NCBI RefSeq assembly: GCF_013185065.1
Contig: NZ_JAAVTO010000020.1
Location: 1-40,827 of the forward strand
Length of the DNA stretch: 40,827 nt
Reading direction: 5' to 3'
Source: Adlercreutzia sp. ZJ473
GTDB lineage: Bacteria > Actinomycetota > Coriobacteriia > Coriobacteriales > Eggerthellaceae
Part shown: positions 1 through 8,866 of the stretch, one piece after another
How positions within the stretch are numbered: the first letter of the stretch is position 1
Layout: the number at the start of each line of letters is the position of its first letter
The notes under the pieces: generated by a model
Told to the model about the DNA's origin: nothing
The model's database searches: none
Seen by the model: only the letters and a program-made list of their open reading frames with translations
Made by a program: the position numbers and the translations under genes

Positions 1-1643
1 CACCTTACACGAACAGGATCCTTTCCACCGACATAGCTCGAAGCATCCACCTCGATTTTTCCGCCACTGCGCACTGCGACCTTTTCTGCGTATCGCCGCG
101 CCCGCTTCGCCAGCGCCTGCTCGGGCGTCAGCGTCTCGCGTTTCGGCTTTGGAGCGCCCGTCGGACGATTTGCCCTCCGCTCGGGATGGCATGTCGGACA
201 CACACACTTACCAGCCCTGATGCGGGGGTACGTCTCCTCCCACTCATGGTTACACGCTTTACAACGTACCTTGACTGGACTCGTCGAGTTGGCGTATTGA
301 ACGATCTCTATGCTTTCGCTGCTCAACACCGCAGATAAAGACTCTACTGCTTTATCTCGACGCTTGTTCGGCTTCTCCCCAGGGTACGTCCGAACCTTTT
401 TGAGCGTGAACGTGGCACTGGGCACATCACCGCCAGCGTCCCACTCCATGCCCAACAGATACGTTGTACGCCCCTTTGCTCCGTAGTAGAGCTGCTCGGC
501 ATAGCGTTCAGGGTCGCACGTTGACGTCTTTATCTCAAGAACAACGTCATCCGTCGAGAGGTCACAAAGTGCGAGAATGCCGAGTTCGTCATCGACGACG
601 AGTTCCTGCGATATCACCGGGGAGCCATGAAATACCTCATCGCTTAAGAATCTCGCAAGCGGTATGAGCTGAGGACGCGCTTGCTCAACCATCATGTTAA
701 ACCTCTTCTCGTGCTCCTTGTCCTCCTGACGAGCCGCTGTCACCGTTCCATCGCCGTTAAAAGACATAGGCATGAAGCTCAACGAGCTGTGCATATAGCC
801 CAGCAACTCGTTCTTCGCCGAGTTTTCGGCGAGGAACTCCGAGTTGTCAGCTTTGGTCACACCCAGCATCGAATCTATCAGGTTCTCGACGATCATACCC
901 GAGAAGTTCGTAGGAAAGCGCCTGATGTCTTCCCCGGAAATCTCAAGGCTATACACCTCCTCGGCATCATATCTGATGTAGGGACGCTTGATGATGCGAG
1001 ACAGGTTGTTGAACGTAGTAAGATAGCTCACAGGCACGATGTAGCCAGGGTTGAGCACCGCTAAGCGCCACATCCCATGATTCTGCCCGTTTGGTACGAT
1101 GCGGGCGAGCAAGAACCGCCCGTCGAGCTTCTTGAACAGCTCCCACTCAAGTTTGCAATCCGACAGACCGCTGTGAACCGCCGCAACACCCGCGATGCCG
1201 AAGAAATCGCAGAGGTTGTCTTTCGTAAGGCTGCCGTCAGAGAAGCCCGTCGAGCAAATGAGATGCTTGAAATTGAAGAAGCGCATATGCTCGAACCCAA
1301 CGAGACCGTGCCTCGCAAAATAGTCTCGAATAAAACGCGGATCGAGGCTTCCGTAGTGAAGAATCGTCCTCTTGCCGAGCTCGAAGTCATCAAACAGCTC
1401 GTTTACCTCAGCCTGCGTCAGGTGCTTCTTCCACCTGAGATCGCATTTCCTAATGCCGTTGATATCGGTTGTATAGACCTCCTCGTCGAGGTCGAGCGGC
1501 AAAAGCCTGTCGTACTCATTGCCATCGTCGGGTTTGTAGATCGAGATTGAGAGAAGGTCACATTCTTTGCTCTTGAGACCGTTCGTCTCGACATCGAGCA
1601 CGACATAATTCCTCGAAGACGTATCGATAGTCGGTAAACCCAT
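1..1643 (-). CDS. DEDDh exonuclease / PD-(D/E)XK nuclease / zinc-ribbon fusion (C-terminus beyond the window)
   Basis: This minus-strand frame is open from an ATG at 1643 to the left edge (547 codons visible, no stop). Residues 1-175 carry a DEDDh exonuclease signature: D17-V-E19-T, a weakly conserved middle motif around D101, and H157-x4-D162. Residues about 340-390 read like a RecB/Cas4-type PD-(D/E)XK core: D361, then E370-I-K372, then Q384 followed by Tyr residues. Residues 461-485 hold a C-x2-C ... C-x-C-x2-C zinc-ribbon pattern with a central Trp, and residues 517-547 repeat the segment that precedes it; the last partial codon is TG-, compatible with the next Cys. The RBS (AAGGAG) overlaps the stop of the upstream gene, so the two are probably cotranscribed. 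Nuclease activity is inferred from motifs; the biological role (defence, mobile element, repair) is unknown. Its G+C content is visibly lower than that of the core genes (48% in the first 60 bases). Confidence 0.8.
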   Translation of the reverse strand, partial: MGLPTIDTSSRNYVVLDVETNGLKSKECDLLSISIYKPDDGNEYDRLLPLDLDEEVYTTDINGIRKCDLRWKKHLTQAEVNELFDDFELGKRTILHYGSLDPRFIRDYFARHGLVGFEHMRFFNFKHLICSTGFSDGSLTKDNLCDFFGIAGVAAVHSGLSDCKLEWELFKKLDGRFLLARIVPNGQNHGMWRLAVLNPGYIVPVSYLTTFNNLSRIIKRPYIRYDAEEVYSLEISGEDIRRFPTNFSGMIVENLIDSMLGVTKADNSEFLAENSAKNELLGYMHSSLSFMPMSFNGDGTVTAARQEDKEHEKRFNMMVEQARPQLIPLARFLSDEVFHGSPVISQELVVDDELGILALCDLSTDDVVLEIKTSTCDPERYAEQLYYGAKGRTTYLLGMEWDAGGDVPSATFTLKKVRTYPGEKPNKRRDKAVESLSAVLSSESIEIVQYANSTSPVKVRCKACNHEWEETYPRIRAGKCVCPTCHPERRANRPTGAPKPKRETLTPEQALAKRARRYAEKVAVRSGGKIEVDASSYVGGKDPVRVR

Positions 1644-1654
1644 ATCGCCTCTCC

Positions 1655-2254
1655 TTACGCCAGATTCGACGGAAGCACGGAGTGGAGCTTACCGTTCTCA
1701 GCTCGATATACACCAGGTGTCTGGATGCGACCGCGTGTAAGCGTCATACCGATCACATAAGACTTAGACGATGGGCTTTCGCCGATGAACGTCATGGGAT
1801 AAGCGTGCTCAAGGTTATAAACGAACGACACAATCTCTGGGATATCCTCGACCGAACAGTTAATCTCCGCGGTCGACTCGTCGAGCGCGTTGTAGATGGA
1901 GAGCGTCCAATCATCGTGCGAATAGCGCTCGATGAATTCCTTAACGCGTGTGTACCCGGCATCAGTTCCTGCGAGATTATCGCCACGCCAGATTTTGCCT
2001 CCTAGGAGAGATGTTTCGGTATAGCCTGCAATCATGTCGATCTCCGTTCCATATCGTCCTTGAAGTATTCGCCTTTTGCGCTCGCGACCAATCATGTCAT
2101 GCAACAGAGCGGACTTGGTAACACCATCCTGATCAGCCCAGCCAGAGAGCTCAATGTCCTCGGCAGTGCTCATCGTAAAAAGCACCTTTTTACGCGAAGA
2201 CTCCCTGCGTCCGTCTCGAACTATATCCGCGCGCCTGTCCGTCGATTTCGTCAC
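1655..2254 (-). CDS. Hypothetical protein with ribbon-helix-helix-like N-terminus
   Basis: A 199-residue frame starts with GTG at 2254, eight bases after an AGGAG motif; no in-frame ATG lies closer. Residues about 22-55 fit a ribbon-helix-helix (CopG/MetJ-type) fold: a short beta strand (KKVLFTMS), a helix, a turn, and a second helix (TKSALLHDMI) followed by basic residues. The remaining 140 residues are not recognised; they are mixed alpha/beta without membrane segments. It ends 11 bases before the nuclease fusion gene, whose RBS overlaps its stop codon, so the two form an operon. Three direct repeats spaced 11 bp lie just upstream, which is the kind of operator RHH proteins bind, so autoregulation is inferred. 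It could equally be an antitoxin-like or accessory partner of the nuclease. The gene itself is well supported; the function is not. Confidence 0.72.
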   Translation of the reverse strand: MTKSTDRRADIVRDGRRESSRKKVLFTMSTAEDIELSGWADQDGVTKSALLHDMIGRERKRRILQGRYGTEIDMIAGYTETSLLGGKIWRGDNLAGTDAGYTRVKEFIERYSHDDWTLSIYNALDESTAEINCSVEDIPEIVSFVYNLEHAYPMTFIGESPSSKSYVIGMTLTRGRIQTPGVYRAENGKLHSVLPSNLA

Positions 2255-2277
2255 AAAATCACTCCTATCTTTTTATG

Positions 2278-2306
2278 TATATCCTTAGTATATCCATTTT
2301 ATATCC
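2278..2306 (-). promoter_or_regulatory. Three 7-bp direct repeats with 11-bp period (putative operator)
   Basis: TATATCC on the plus strand (GGATATA on the minus strand) occurs at 2278-2284, 2289-2295 and 2300-2306, exactly 11 bp apart, so all copies face the same side of the helix. The array ends 24 bp upstream of the GTG start at 2254. A fourth copy lies inside the coding start at 2222-2228, out of phase. Ribbon-helix-helix repressors typically bind such short tandem sites cooperatively; binding by the adjacent gene product is inference. Confidence 0.6.
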
Positions 2307-2662
2307 ATTCGCATGACAAACATTAATTCCGAGCCCATATCCTTTATGACAAGGCGACTGAGTATGTTGATAGGCGTTAAGCATGGAAAGCTTGGGCTGA
2401 CTATGATATTCAGTAGGCAGGGAGGCTTTAAAGACCATACATCGGTGATTCGTTGGCTTTCGAGAGGATGATCGTAGGATAGACGATGACAGAGCCGGGG
2501 GTGTCCGCCATTGTGCGCGTACAAAGCCTCCGGCCGTCTCGTTTTCGGGTTATAGGACAAAAAGTTTTCAGAGAGCCACGACCCGTCATCAAACCGCACG
2601 TCATCGAGTTCTAGCAGGGTAACGGTGCGCTCAAGCGTGAACAACAAGAAGAGCATGATGTG
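2307..2662. other. Lower-G+C stretch without a confident gene
   Basis: No frame here is convincing. A minus-strand frame can be read to a stop at 2285, but it ends inside the repeat array and has no recognisable domain. A plus-strand frame of 52 codons (2313-2471) lacks a ribosome binding site. Either could be a decayed gene. The base composition resembles the 1-2254 island rather than the chromosome. Confidence 0.4.
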
Positions 2663-2687
2663 GAATTTGGAGTTCAACTCCAAATTC
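2663..2687. repeat. Perfect 25-bp palindrome
   Basis: GAATTTGGAGTT at 2663-2674 is followed by a single C and then its exact reverse complement at 2676-2687. As RNA it would form a 10-bp stem with a 5-base loop, followed by TTT on the plus strand. It sits where the lower-G+C patch gives way to the repeat cluster and could be a weak terminator, an operator, or a mobile-element end. Confidence 0.75.
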
Positions 2688-2716
2688 TTTCGGCTATTCC
2701 GCGAGCCGGGCGTGCC

Positions 2717-2981
2717 GATCTGGGATGAGATAAGGCCGTTACCGACAACGGCGTTTTTCCATCCACCTCCCAAGCGATCCCTGAGGCGAACCACCGACAA
2801 CGGCAGATTCCCATCCACCCCTCAGGTGATCCTGGATGAAACAAGGCCGTTATCGGCGGTTTCACGGGGAAAGTGGATGCGAAAGCGCCGTTGTCGGTGG
2901 TTTTAGGGGCTCGAACCGCCGACAACGGGCGCTTTCCATCCAGCTTCCCAAAATGGTGGATGGAAAAGGGGCGTTGTCGGT
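2717..2981. repeat. Cluster of five palindrome-forming intergenic repeats
   Basis: A unit of about 27 bp, beginning ACCGACAACGGC and ending CCATCCACC, occurs on the plus strand at 2741-2767, 2793-2819 and 2915-2943 and inverted at 2873-2898 and 2955-2981. A second element (TGGATGAAACAAGGCCGTTA and a variant) occurs at about 2720-2740 and 2831-2850. Neighbouring units in opposite orientation can pair into long hairpins. Arrangement and spacing resemble REP/BIME-type extragenic elements rather than a CRISPR array. The rest of the stretch to 3154 holds nothing else I recognise. Confidence 0.7.
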
Positions 2982-3154
2982 GCCTCGAGTGAGTGGCGGC
3001 CAAAAGCGCCACCGAGCCGTGAGGTTCCGCCTGCGCGCCTTGGCGCTGCCGAGCCGCCAGACCCGCCTGCGCGCCCTGGGCGCCGCCGGCCTGCGCAGAT
3101 GACGTTTTTTGTTTCTGGTTTATTAAAAGATCGCCACGCGGAAAGGCGCGATCA

Positions 3155-4587
<1,433 letters not shown>

Positions 4588-4643
4588 ATCCCCGCTTCCG
4601 CATCGCATGCCGCTGCGCAGGTGCCCCCGCTCGCGCAGGCATG

Positions 4644-4675
4644 AGCCCCCGCCTCGGTCACGAGACGGGGGCTTT
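4644..4675 (+). terminator. Rho-independent terminator of gdhA
   Basis: A 13-bp stem (AGCCCCCGCCTCG pairing with CGAGACGGGGGCT, one mismatch) with a four-base loop is followed by a short T run. It begins 57 bases after the gdhA stop codon. Confidence 0.85.
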
Positions 4676-4773
4676 CTCATGCATTCTGCTCCCAGCGCAG
4701 CGCGCCTGCGCGTGGGCGGGAGCGCTCGAACCCGCGCGAGCGCGCGCTCGGCGCAGGTGACTGGCGCGCCCTC

Positions 4774-5784
4774 TTACAGCGAGGTTATCACGCGCGCCGA
4801 GGGGACGTTGTTGGAGCTGAGCAGCACGACGCCGACCTGCCCCTTCTCCGGCGAGCGGGTGACGAGCGTGCCGTCGTGCGTCTCGCCGTCAACCGAGATC
4901 CCCTCGGAGTCGGTCGTCACGATGACCACGTCGGTCCCCTCGTAGGTGGCGAGGTAGGAGGCGCGCGGCGTCAGGCACACCATCACGTCGACGTCGCGGC
5001 TGTCGAAGTACGAGAGGTAGCGCTTGAGGCGCACCCTGTTCGTGTACGCGCTGATGGAGTAGACGCCCACGCGCTTGCCGTTCACGTAGAACACCTGCAG
5101 GTCAGCGTAGGAGTCGGCGTCGGCGACGTTCAGCGTGAGCGCATGCGCGCCCTTGTCCTCGTACAGGCGGCACACGTCCGACGCGTACACGGCCTCCTCG
5201 CCCTCCTCGACGGGGCGCGGGACGATCGACAGGATCCCCAGGCCGATGCTGTCCGCAGCCGAGGGAGGCTCGTTCGCGGAGCCCTCGGCGCTGCGGTCGG
5301 GGAACACGATCGAGAACCCGGGCGGGTCGGGAACGGGAATGGAGGAGCCTTCGGGATCGGCGGAGGTCGCGTCCGCGTCGGCCGCAGCTGAGCCGGAGTC
5401 GGCGGATTCGGAATTGTCGGCAGCCGCGCCGTCAGGCGCCTCGCCCGCAGCGGGGTCAGGGGCGGGCGCGGAATCAGCCGGGGCGCCATCGCCCGCCACG
5501 GGATCAGCGGCGGCTTCGGGTGCAGGCGCTTCGCCCGCGTCGGCAGGCGCGGCGGGCTCGGGCTCCGAAGCGGCTGCCTCATCAGGCTCGGGCTCGGGCT
5601 CGACCACGCCCGCGTACACGATCGCCGTGTAGCCGTCCATGCGCCCCATCGTGTCGTCGACGAACGACGCGGCGATGCTCCACGAGCGGCCCGTCGTGAA
5701 GTAGCTCGTCAGCACCGCCCCCGCGAACGCGACGAGCAGCACGAACAGGACGAGCGCTATTTTCTCCCGTGTTCGTTTTTGCAT
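4774..5784 (-). CDS. Membrane-anchored protein with long acidic Ala/Pro linker, unknown function
   Basis: The 336-residue product starts with a basic N-terminus and one hydrophobic segment (residues 9-27) without a lipobox, so it is probably an N-terminal anchor with the rest outside the membrane. Residues about 62-150 are a low-complexity linker rich in Ala, Pro, Glu, Asp and Ser. Residues about 178-336 look like a folded domain, with LYEDKGAHALTL and VFYVNGKRVGVYSI near its start and CLTPRASYL later; I do not recognise the family. The ATG at 5784 has no ribosome binding site but follows a perfect -10 hexamer by eight bases, suggesting a leaderless mRNA. It is transcribed alone. The gene is secure; no function is claimed. 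Confidence 0.85.
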   Translation of the reverse strand: MQKRTREKIALVLFVLLVAFAGAVLTSYFTTGRSWSIAASFVDDTMGRMDGYTAIVYAGVVEPEPEPDEAAASEPEPAAPADAGEAPAPEAAADPVAGDGAPADSAPAPDPAAGEAPDGAAADNSESADSGSAAADADATSADPEGSSIPVPDPPGFSIVFPDRSAEGSANEPPSAADSIGLGILSIVPRPVEEGEEAVYASDVCRLYEDKGAHALTLNVADADSYADLQVFYVNGKRVGVYSISAYTNRVRLKRYLSYFDSRDVDVMVCLTPRASYLATYEGTDVVIVTTDSEGISVDGETHDGTLVTRSPEKGQVGVVLLSSNNVPSARVITSL

Positions 5785-5792
5785 AATGGGCC

Positions 5793-5798
5793 ATTATA
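5793..5798 (-). promoter_or_regulatory. -10 element immediately before an ATG
   Basis: On the minus strand TATAAT (5798-5793) is followed by eight bases and then the ATG at 5784. Initiation 7-9 bases downstream would place the transcript start at or within two bases of the ATG. No -35 consensus is visible at 17 bp. Confidence 0.55.
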
Positions 5799-5905
5799 GA
5801 GCATCAGGCCCGCCAAACAGCGAACACGCCCCTGACCTGCGATTGCGAAATCGAGAAGGAGGATCGCGGAGGTGACGGGGCCAAGGGCGGCAGGCGCCCC
5901 CGGCC

Positions 5906-6655
5906 TCAGAGGAACCCGCGCACCTGGCGCTTGCAGTCCAGGAACTCGGGCGTGAGGGCGAAGTCGGGGGTGCGCGCCGCGGGTCCCCTGACGGCCACGT
6001 CGGCGGCGATGCGGCCGTCGGCGAGCACGAGCACGCGGTCGGAGAGCAGCACCGCCTCGTCGACGTCGTGCGTGACGAACAGCACCGAGAGCCCCAGCCG
6101 CTGCTGCGTCTCCAGGAACCACGCGTGCAGCTCCGACTTGGTGATGGCGTCGAGCGCCGAGAAGGGCTCGTCGAGGAGCATCACGTCGCGCGAGAAGAGG
6201 TACGTGCGGGCGAGCGCCGCCCGCTGGCGCATGCCGCCGGACAGCTGGGACGGCCACAGGCCGCCGGTGCCCGCGAGGCCGAAGCTGGGCAGGAGGGCCT
6301 CCGCCTCGGCCCGCGCCGCCGCCTTCGCGGCGCCGCGCAGCCGCAGCGGCAGGCCCACGTTGTCCGCCACCCGCATGCTCTCCAGCAGCAGGTCCTTCTG
6401 CATCATGTAGCTCACGTGCCCCATGGAGCCGTCGATCGGCCGCCCGCCCAGCAGCACGCGCCCGGCGTCAGGCGCCAGCAGGCCGGATATCACGTTGAAG
6501 AGCGTGGTCTTCCCGCCGCCGCTCGCGCCCAAGAGGCTCACGAGCTCGCCGCGGCGCAGCGCGAGCGACACGCCGCGCAGCACGGGGCGCCCCTCGAAGG
6601 AGACGGCCACGTCCTGCACGTGCAGAAGGGGATGCTTCGACGTGCTCTCAGGCAT
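5906..6655 (-). CDS. thiZ: ABC transporter ATP-binding protein, thiamine-precursor (HMP) uptake
   Basis: This 249-residue ATPase has Walker A (GASGGGKTT near residue 43), the signature LSGGMRQRAALAR, Walker B (VMLLDEPFSALD) and the switch histidine in FVTHDVDEA, typical of the nitrate/taurine/HMP-type importers. Its ATG overlaps the stop of the substrate-binding protein gene (TAATG), indicating translational coupling. It is the last gene of the TPP-riboswitch operon. The substrate assignment (hydroxymethylpyrimidine or a formylamino precursor) rests on the riboswitch and on the ThiY-like binding protein, not on the ATPase itself. Confidence 0.9.
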   Translation of the reverse strand: MPESTSKHPLLHVQDVAVSFEGRPVLRGVSLALRRGELVSLLGASGGGKTTLFNVISGLLAPDAGRVLLGGRPIDGSMGHVSYMMQKDLLLESMRVADNVGLPLRLRGAAKAAARAEAEALLPSFGLAGTGGLWPSQLSGGMRQRAALARTYLFSRDVMLLDEPFSALDAITKSELHAWFLETQQRLGLSVLFVTHDVDEAVLLSDRVLVLADGRIAADVAVRGPAARTPDFALTPEFLDCKRQVRGFL

Positions 6656-7710
6656 TACAGGTACTCGTTGGTGAAGCCGGACGTCGGGTCGAGCGCGGCG
6701 TCGATCAGCTGGTTGTCCAGCAGCCACTGGTAGAAGGCGCTCCAGCGGCCGGAGTCGATGACGCCCCACGCCGCCGCGTCCGCGCGGTACTGGTCGGCCA
6801 GGTAGCGCTGGGACGCGCGGATGAGGTCCTCGGAGCCCGCCAGCTCCGGCACCTGCTCCATCAGGATGTCCGCCGCCGCATCCGGGTCGTCGATGGCGAA
6901 CTCGTACCCCTTCTTCAAGGCCGCCAGGAACTTCTTGGCCACGTCCGGATGCTGCTCAAGGAACTCGTCGTTGCCGATGACCACCGGCGTGTAGTAGTCG
7001 AACACCGGGTCGATGTCGGCGAAGTTGAAGTAGTCGGTGTCCAGGCCGGCCACGTCGCAGGCCACGCCGCCCCATCCGCGGAACACCCAGATGGCGTCCA
7101 CCTGCTTCGACTGGAGCGCGGAGACCTCGTCGGTCACCGACTCCGGGTACAGCTCCACCTTGGAGAAGTCCCCGCCGTCATCCTTCATCACCTGGGCGAT
7201 CGTCGCCTGCTCCACCGGCATCTCCCACGTGGCGTACTTGTGCCCCTCGAGGCCGCGCGGGCGGTCCATCCCCTCGCCCGCCCGGGAGAGGATGCCGGAC
7301 GTGTTGTGCTGGACGATCGCCGCCACCGCCGTGACGGGCATGGCGTCGTCACCGACGAGCGCCGGCGCCAGGGTGTCCTGGAAGCTCACCCCGAACTGGG
7401 CCTTCCCCGAGGCCACCAGCGGCTCGGCCGCGCCGTCGGGCGGCTGCACCACCTCGACGTCAAGCCCCTGCTCGGCGAAGTAGCCCTTCGCGGCGGCCAC
7501 GTAGAGGCCCGTGTGGTTGGTGTTGGGCGTCCAGTCCAGCGCGAACGTGATCTTCTCCGCCTGCGGGGAGGTCCCGCCTGCTCCCTCGCCGGACGCGGCC
7601 GACGAGCTCTGGGGCGCCTGGCCGCAGCCGGCGAGCGCCAGGGCCAGCACGGTCCCGCACGCCGCGGCGGCGATGAGGGCCGCCCTCTTCAAGTGCTTCG
7701 GTCGTTTCAT
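6655..7710 (-). CDS. thiY: ThiY/NMT1-type substrate-binding lipoprotein
   Basis: The 351-residue product is a secreted lipoprotein: basic N-terminus, hydrophobic core, and a lipobox LALAGC with Cys29. The mature part begins with the NMT1/THI5-like motif LDWTPNTNHTGLYVAAAKGYF, followed by typical family segments such as GVSFQDTLAPAL, HKYATWEMPVEQA and VDAIWVFRGW. The family captures pyrimidine precursors of thiamine outside the membrane and passes them to the permease. Its ATG overlaps the permease stop by four bases (ATGA), and its stop overlaps the ATPase start. Regulation by thiamine pyrophosphate follows from the upstream riboswitch. The exact ligand (HMP, formylaminopyrimidine or thiamine) cannot be read from the sequence. 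Confidence 0.92.
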   Translation of the reverse strand: MKRPKHLKRAALIAAAACGTVLALALAGCGQAPQSSSAASGEGAGGTSPQAEKITFALDWTPNTNHTGLYVAAAKGYFAEQGLDVEVVQPPDGAAEPLVASGKAQFGVSFQDTLAPALVGDDAMPVTAVAAIVQHNTSGILSRAGEGMDRPRGLEGHKYATWEMPVEQATIAQVMKDDGGDFSKVELYPESVTDEVSALQSKQVDAIWVFRGWGGVACDVAGLDTDYFNFADIDPVFDYYTPVVIGNDEFLEQHPDVAKKFLAALKKGYEFAIDDPDAAADILMEQVPELAGSEDLIRASQRYLADQYRADAAAWGVIDSGRWSAFYQWLLDNQLIDAALDPTSGFTNEYL

Positions 7711-8486
7711 CGTTTCTCCTTTTCAGAATGTACGTGACGCCACGGCATCGCGCGCCGCTCGACGAGGCCCACCAGCAGCATGAGCACGAGCGAGATCGCC
7801 GACACCACGAATATCACGGCAAACATCTTGTCGAAGGCGAACGCCTTCTGAACACGGGTCATGTAGACGCCCAGCCCGCTGAACCCGCCCAGCCACTCGC
7901 TGATGACCGCCCCCACCACCGCGTACGCGGCGGCGATGCGCAGGCCCGAGAAGAACTCCGGCAGCGCGCCGGGGATCTTGACGAAGCGGAAGACCTGCCA
8001 GCGGCCGGCTCCCATGGAGCGCATCAGACTCACCTCGTCCGGGTCAACCGACTGGAACCCCTGCAGCAGGCCGACCGCCACGGGGAAGAACGTCGCAAGG
8101 GCCACGAGCACCACCTTCGGCGCGATGCCGTAGCCCAGCCACAGCACGAGAAGCGGCGCGATGGCGACCACGGGGACCGTCTGGCTGAGGACCAGCAGCG
8201 GGTAGACGGCGCGGCGCAGCGTGCCGAACGCGTCCATGAGCACCGCGAACGCGAAGCCCGCCGCCACTCCCGCCGCCAGGCCGAGAGCCGCCTCCTGGAG
8301 CGTCACCAGCGTGTGGTGCGCGAGCAGCGCGCCGTCCTGGGGGAACACCGCCAGCACGTCTCCCGGCGAGGGGAGCATGTAGCTCGGCACCGCCCCGCTC
8401 GTGGCCAGCGCCTGCCACAGCGCCAGCAGCGCCAGCAGCGCGATCGTCGCCGGAAGGTACTTCCTCGCGAGCTGCTTCAAGCTCAT
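7707..8486 (-). CDS. thiX: ABC transporter permease, thiamine-precursor uptake
   Basis: A 259-residue integral membrane protein of the nitrate/sulfonate/HMP permease family (BPD_transp_1). About six hydrophobic segments are visible, starting with one at residues 12-30. The cytoplasmic EAA-like loop (SLMRSMGAGRWQVFRFVKIPGALPEFFSGL) contacts the ATPase. I placed the start at ATG 8486, which overlaps the stop of the upstream gene by four bases (ATGA); the open frame extends further upstream, but that part is the shadow of the neighbouring gene. The basic C-terminus overlaps the start of the binding protein gene. Confidence 0.92.
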   Translation of the reverse strand: MSLKQLARKYLPATIALLALLALWQALATSGAVPSYMLPSPGDVLAVFPQDGALLAHHTLVTLQEAALGLAAGVAAGFAFAVLMDAFGTLRRAVYPLLVLSQTVPVVAIAPLLVLWLGYGIAPKVVLVALATFFPVAVGLLQGFQSVDPDEVSLMRSMGAGRWQVFRFVKIPGALPEFFSGLRIAAAYAVVGAVISEWLGGFSGLGVYMTRVQKAFAFDKMFAVIFVVSAISLVLMLLVGLVERRAMPWRHVHSEKEKR

Positions 8487-8785
8487 GCGAGGTGGTGCTT
8501 CGTGACCTTGCGGTCGATCGAGAGCACTTCGCCCTCCGGCTTCCACTCCACCTTGATGTAGGCGGACACCTTGGGGGCGCCGGCGGCGATGGCGACGTGC
8601 TGGCACTCCTTCAGGACGTCCATCAGCTGGTCGTAGTCATCCCCCTCGATGGTGGTCTCGAACGGCCCCACGTAGCAGGACAGGCCGGTGGACTTGATGT
8701 AGTCGATCACCTCGTCGACGATGCGCACCACCTCGTCATCGTCGAGCGTGGCGGGCAGCACTTGGATGGCGACGCTTGCTTGCAT
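8483..8785 (-). CDS. Thiamine-binding protein, MTH1187/YkoF-like family
   Basis: This 100-residue protein matches the small ferredoxin-like family (Thiamine_BP, MTH1187/YkoF domain): an opening strand ASVAIQVLPA, a helix containing IVDEVIDYIKSTGL, and a second half CYVGPFETTIEGDYDQ-like with a following helix. YkoF-type domains bind thiamine or its pyrimidine part. It is the first gene after the TPP riboswitch and is coupled to the permease by a four-base overlap, so it probably buffers or senses the imported ligand in the cytoplasm. GAGGAG six bases before the ATG supports the start. Confidence 0.85.
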   Translation of the reverse strand: MQASVAIQVLPATLDDDEVVRIVDEVIDYIKSTGLSCYVGPFETTIEGDDYDQLMDVLKECQHVAIAAGAPKVSAYIKVEWKPEGEVLSIDRKVTKHHLA

Positions 8786-8811
8786 GAGAACTCCTCACGG
8801 TCGGAATACAA

Positions 8812-8842
8812 AGGCCCCGCCTGCGAAATGCAAGCGGGGCCT
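8812..8842 (-). terminator. Hairpin between TPP aptamer and first thi gene
   Basis: A nine-base-pair stem, AGGCCCCGC with GCGGGGCCT, encloses a 13-base loop and is followed on the minus strand by TTGTATT. It lies between the aptamer and the first ORF, the usual place of the expression platform. The U-tract is short, so attenuation by termination is likely but not certain. Confidence 0.65.
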
Positions 8843-8866
8843 CATGCGCTCAACCGGTGTCACGCT

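Noticed and set aside
2313-2471. Plus-strand 52-codon ORF
   Set aside because: Reads somewhat like a small protein but has no ribosome binding site or recognised similarity; not reported as a gene.
2717-2981. CRISPR array
   Set aside because: Repeats are in both orientations, diverged and irregularly spaced, and there are no cas genes.
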